Assembly: GCA_022709625.1 (NCBI GenBank)
Contig: JAKLIL010000110.1
Location: 1 to 6,441, forward strand
Origin: Verrucomicrobiota bacterium
GTDB lineage: Bacteria; Verrucomicrobiota; Kiritimatiellia; CAIQIC01; Lenti-01
Direction of reading: 5' to 3'
Length of the DNA: 6,441 bases
A program made the position numbers and the translations under genes. The notes beneath the pieces are model-generated. The model did not search any database and was not told where the DNA came from. It saw nothing but the letters and a program-made list of their open reading frames with translations. Positions within the stretch are counted from its first letter, which is position 1, and every line of letters begins with the position of its first letter. Positions 4,234 to 6,441 of the stretch are shown here, in pieces.

Positions 4234-6441
4234 GTTTTCGAAAAATAGCGGATTGCCGGTTTCCGCCACGCGGGCGAAACTCTCGAACCACTGCTGGTCG
4301 GCGGGGGGCACGACTTCCCGGCCGGTTTTGCCGAGGATGTTTTCTCGCCGGACGCCCATCATCGTCTCGAAGGCCGGGTTCACCTCCAGAAAGCGGAAAT
4401 CGACCGGCTGGCCGTCCGGTCCATTCACGATCTCGTGCAGCGCGAAGCCCTCGACCATGCTCTGGAACAAGGCGCGGAAGTCTTGTTCGGCGCGGCGGCG
4501 CATCATGGCCTCGCCGACGTGGTTCGCGAGGCTTTCGAGGATCTGGATGCTTTCGGCGGTGAACTGGTTCTGCCGCCGGTCGTGGAACTGCAGCAGGCCG
4601 ACGATCGTCCCGCCGGCCCGGATCGGAATCCAGGCGATGGAACGGTAGTTCGCGCGCAGGCACAGGTCGTGCGGGTGGGGGCGGGGATCGGGCCCCGACT
4701 GCAGCATCGCCCGGAGATCGTTCGTCCAGCCGCTGCCGCCCGGGGAAAACCACTGGCCGCAGCGGTCGAGCAGGTTGGACAGCGCCAACCCGCAGATGCA
4801 CCGCAGCGCCGGGCGGCCGGCCGCGTCCGCCAGCGGATTTCCGTCCGGGTCCAGCGCGCGCAGGTCCCTGCAGGCCGCCACGTGTTCGGGGGCGAAGCCC
4901 TGCTGGGCGATGAACGGATAGTCGTCGCCCTGGCGGAGGTGGACGCCGACCGCGTCGAATTCCGTCTTCTCCCGCAGCAAGGCGACGACCTGTTCCAGCA
5001 ACTCGTTGAATTCCCCCGGCTGGCTGAGGATCTGGACCGTCTGCGCGCTCATCGCGAGATAGGTCTCCGCGCGCTTGGAGGCGGTGACGTCGATGTGGGC
5101 GCCGACCAGCATCGCCGTGGGGCGGTTCTGGTCGTCCCGCAGGCACCGGCCCCGGGACAGGATCCAGACCCAGTGGCCATCGGCGTGGCGCATGCGGAAG
5201 ACATGTTCGTACATGCCCGTCGGGTTCCGCATGTAGTCGCAGGATTCCTGCCAGACGCGGTCGCGGTCCTCGGGATGGACCAGATCCAGCCAGACGGCTT
5301 CGACGTTGCGCTGGCCGGGGGCCAGCGGGAAGTCGGCGGGGTCGCAGCCCAGCATGGCGAAATAGGCGTGGCTGGCCCACAGGTGGCCGGTGTCGGTGTC
5401 GTATTCCCAGGCGCCCGTGTTGGACGCGCTGATCAGCGATTCATAGCGTGCCGCCGCTTTCTGCTTGTCCTTCGCCAGCTGGGCCAGGGCCTCGTCCGCC
5501 CGCTTGCGCGCCGTGATGTCCGTGCTGGTGCCCCAATAGCCCCGCAGCTGGCCGTAGGCGTCCCGCACCGGAATGCCGCTGCTGAAAAACCAGAGAATCT
5601 CCCCCGACTTCGCCTGCACGGGGTGGACCAGGTCGCTGATGGGCTGGCCCTTCGCGGCGAGCGCCGCGAGGGTGGCCCTGAACCGTTCGCGGCCGACCTC
5701 GGGATGCAGATCGTAGATGTGCTTCCGGCCGACCAGTTCGTCGGCCCGGTAGCCCAGCGGCGTGTCGGCCAGATCGGACAATTCCCGGTAGAGCCCATCG
5801 GCGTCGACTTCCCAGCGGGCGACGCGGTTTTGCCGCGCCAGCAGATTGAAGCGGCGGATGCTTTCGGCCAGGGCCGCGGTGCGGATCGACACCTGCCGTT
5901 CCAGATCCTCCCGGCGGTGGACGACGAAACCGGTCAGCAGCGCGCCGGTGGTCGTCAGGGAGAGGCCCGCCAGCAGCACGAGCCAGCCGAAATACGCCGG
6001 ATGCTCGGCGAAAAACTCCGGCGTGGGCGTCGCCGCCACGGCGTAGGTCTGGCCGAAGGCCATCACGGGGCGGGACGCCGTCCACGCCGTCGCCACGCCG
6101 TCCGGCAGTCGCTCCGGCGACGCGGCCAGCCGTTCCGGCGACCGGTCCGGACGCAGTTGCCACAGTTCCAGCGCGATTTGCCGGCTGCCTTCGAGTTGCT
6201 CGCCCGCGGCGGCTTCCAGCAACTGCCGCGGATCCAGCATCGCCATGGCGAAGCCCTTGACGGATCGGGGCGCCTCGGGCCGGAACAGCGGGCGGAAGAC
6301 CAAGATCTGGGGATGCGGACTCGAGGCGCCGGGCAGCGGGCCGCACAGGTCGGTCGCCGCGACCATGCCGTTCGCGACCGCCCGGGCCATGGCGCGGCGG
6401 ATCTCCGGCAGCGCCCCGAGATCGCGTCCCGCGGTGATGCC
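4228..6441 (-). CDS. Hybrid histidine kinase, sensor half (CHASE-TM-PAS-PAS-GAF-PAS start), N-terminus beyond the window
   Basis: The frame is open to the right edge. Counting the first codon (6441-6439) as residue 1, residues 1 to about 145 match the later part of an extracytoplasmic CHASE domain: AGRDLGALPEIRRAMARAV, then VFRPLF, VKGFAMAML and, near the end, PVMAFGQTY. A transmembrane helix follows at about 150-174 (FGWLVLLAGLSLTTTGALL), so the missing N-terminus should contain the first membrane helix and the start of CHASE. PAS 1 is at about 198-313 (ends GTSTDITARKRA) and PAS 2 at 333-457 (LVHPEDRDRVW, ends AHIDVTASKRA). A GAF domain lies at about 469-650 with RCICGLALS, GSGWTND and GLLQFHDRR. 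PAS 3 starts at about 655 and is cut by the frameshift after residue 738. Beyond that the frame stays open by chance to 1354, but that translation is unrelated low-complexity Arg/Pro-rich sequence and should not be annotated. With the frame restored, the two halves give about 1,428 residues in the window. Confidence 0.88.

Noticed and set aside
2532..4562. A 676-codon open frame on the + strand, antisense to the kinase
   Set aside because: It is the complement of well-conserved HisKA, HATPase and PAS coding sequence, shows no family motif, and is a typical GC-rich shadow.
4007..5380. A 457-codon - strand frame overlapping the GAF and PAS region
   Set aside because: Arg/Pro-rich with no domain; the same bases encode a clear GAF and PAS in another frame on the same strand.
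1354..6390. A single uninterrupted - strand reading frame of 1,678 codons
   Set aside because: Only the part upstream of about 4228 is real protein. After the frameshift it becomes Arg/Pro/Gly-rich translation in the wrong frame, running antisense through hisF; stops are merely rare in this GC-rich DNA.

Overview
The window is GC-rich bacterial chromosomal DNA with ordinary housekeeping content and one very large sensor kinase. The layout is: (i) the 3' part of an RNase III gene (rnc) entering from the left edge on the + strand; (ii) a 343-base, visibly AT-richer intergenic stretch crowded with short inverted and direct repeats; (iii) a 77-residue protein with a histone-H1-like Lys/Ala/Pro tail fused to a DUF2934-type domain, followed by a clear rho-independent terminator; (iv) a hisF gene with some unusual motif substitutions; and (v) on the - strand, convergent with hisF and running off the right edge, a multi-sensor hybrid histidine kinase (CHASE - TM - PAS - PAS - GAF - PAS - PAS - PAS - HisKA - HATPase - receiver). 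Taxonomy cannot be fixed from this window. The gene mix (DUF2934 with an AKKA tail, this RNase III type, large PAS/GAF hybrid kinases) would fit the PVC superphylum (Verrucomicrobia, Lentisphaerae or Kiritimatiellae) or an acidobacterial or deltaproteobacterial lineage. That is inference from memory of family flavour only.

The most consequential observation is that the kinase reading frame is broken at about 4218-4230. Upstream (4228-6441) the protein reads in one frame and downstream (2160-4226) in another, and the break falls inside the third PAS domain. Restoring one extra copy of the 5-base unit CAGCG at the break joins both halves into a seamless PAS sequence. The lesion therefore looks like loss of one tandem 5-mer by slippage, or an assembly or sequencing error. 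If it is real, the sensor half is separated from the catalytic half.

The four genes do not form an obvious pathway. rnc (RNA processing), the DUF2934 protein (unknown, possibly nucleic-acid-binding) and hisF (histidine/purine-linked cyclase) share a strand. A terminator separates the DUF2934 gene from hisF, and a long spacer separates rnc from the DUF2934 gene. hisF and the kinase are convergent and their stop codons interlock in a CTAG palindrome, leaving no room for a terminator between them. I found no CRISPR array, tRNA, rRNA, insertion sequence or phage gene, and I cannot support a claim of a wholly new system. The less explained parts are the repeat-rich spacer before the DUF2934 gene, the cysteine-containing GAF domain of the kinase and the hisF variant motifs.
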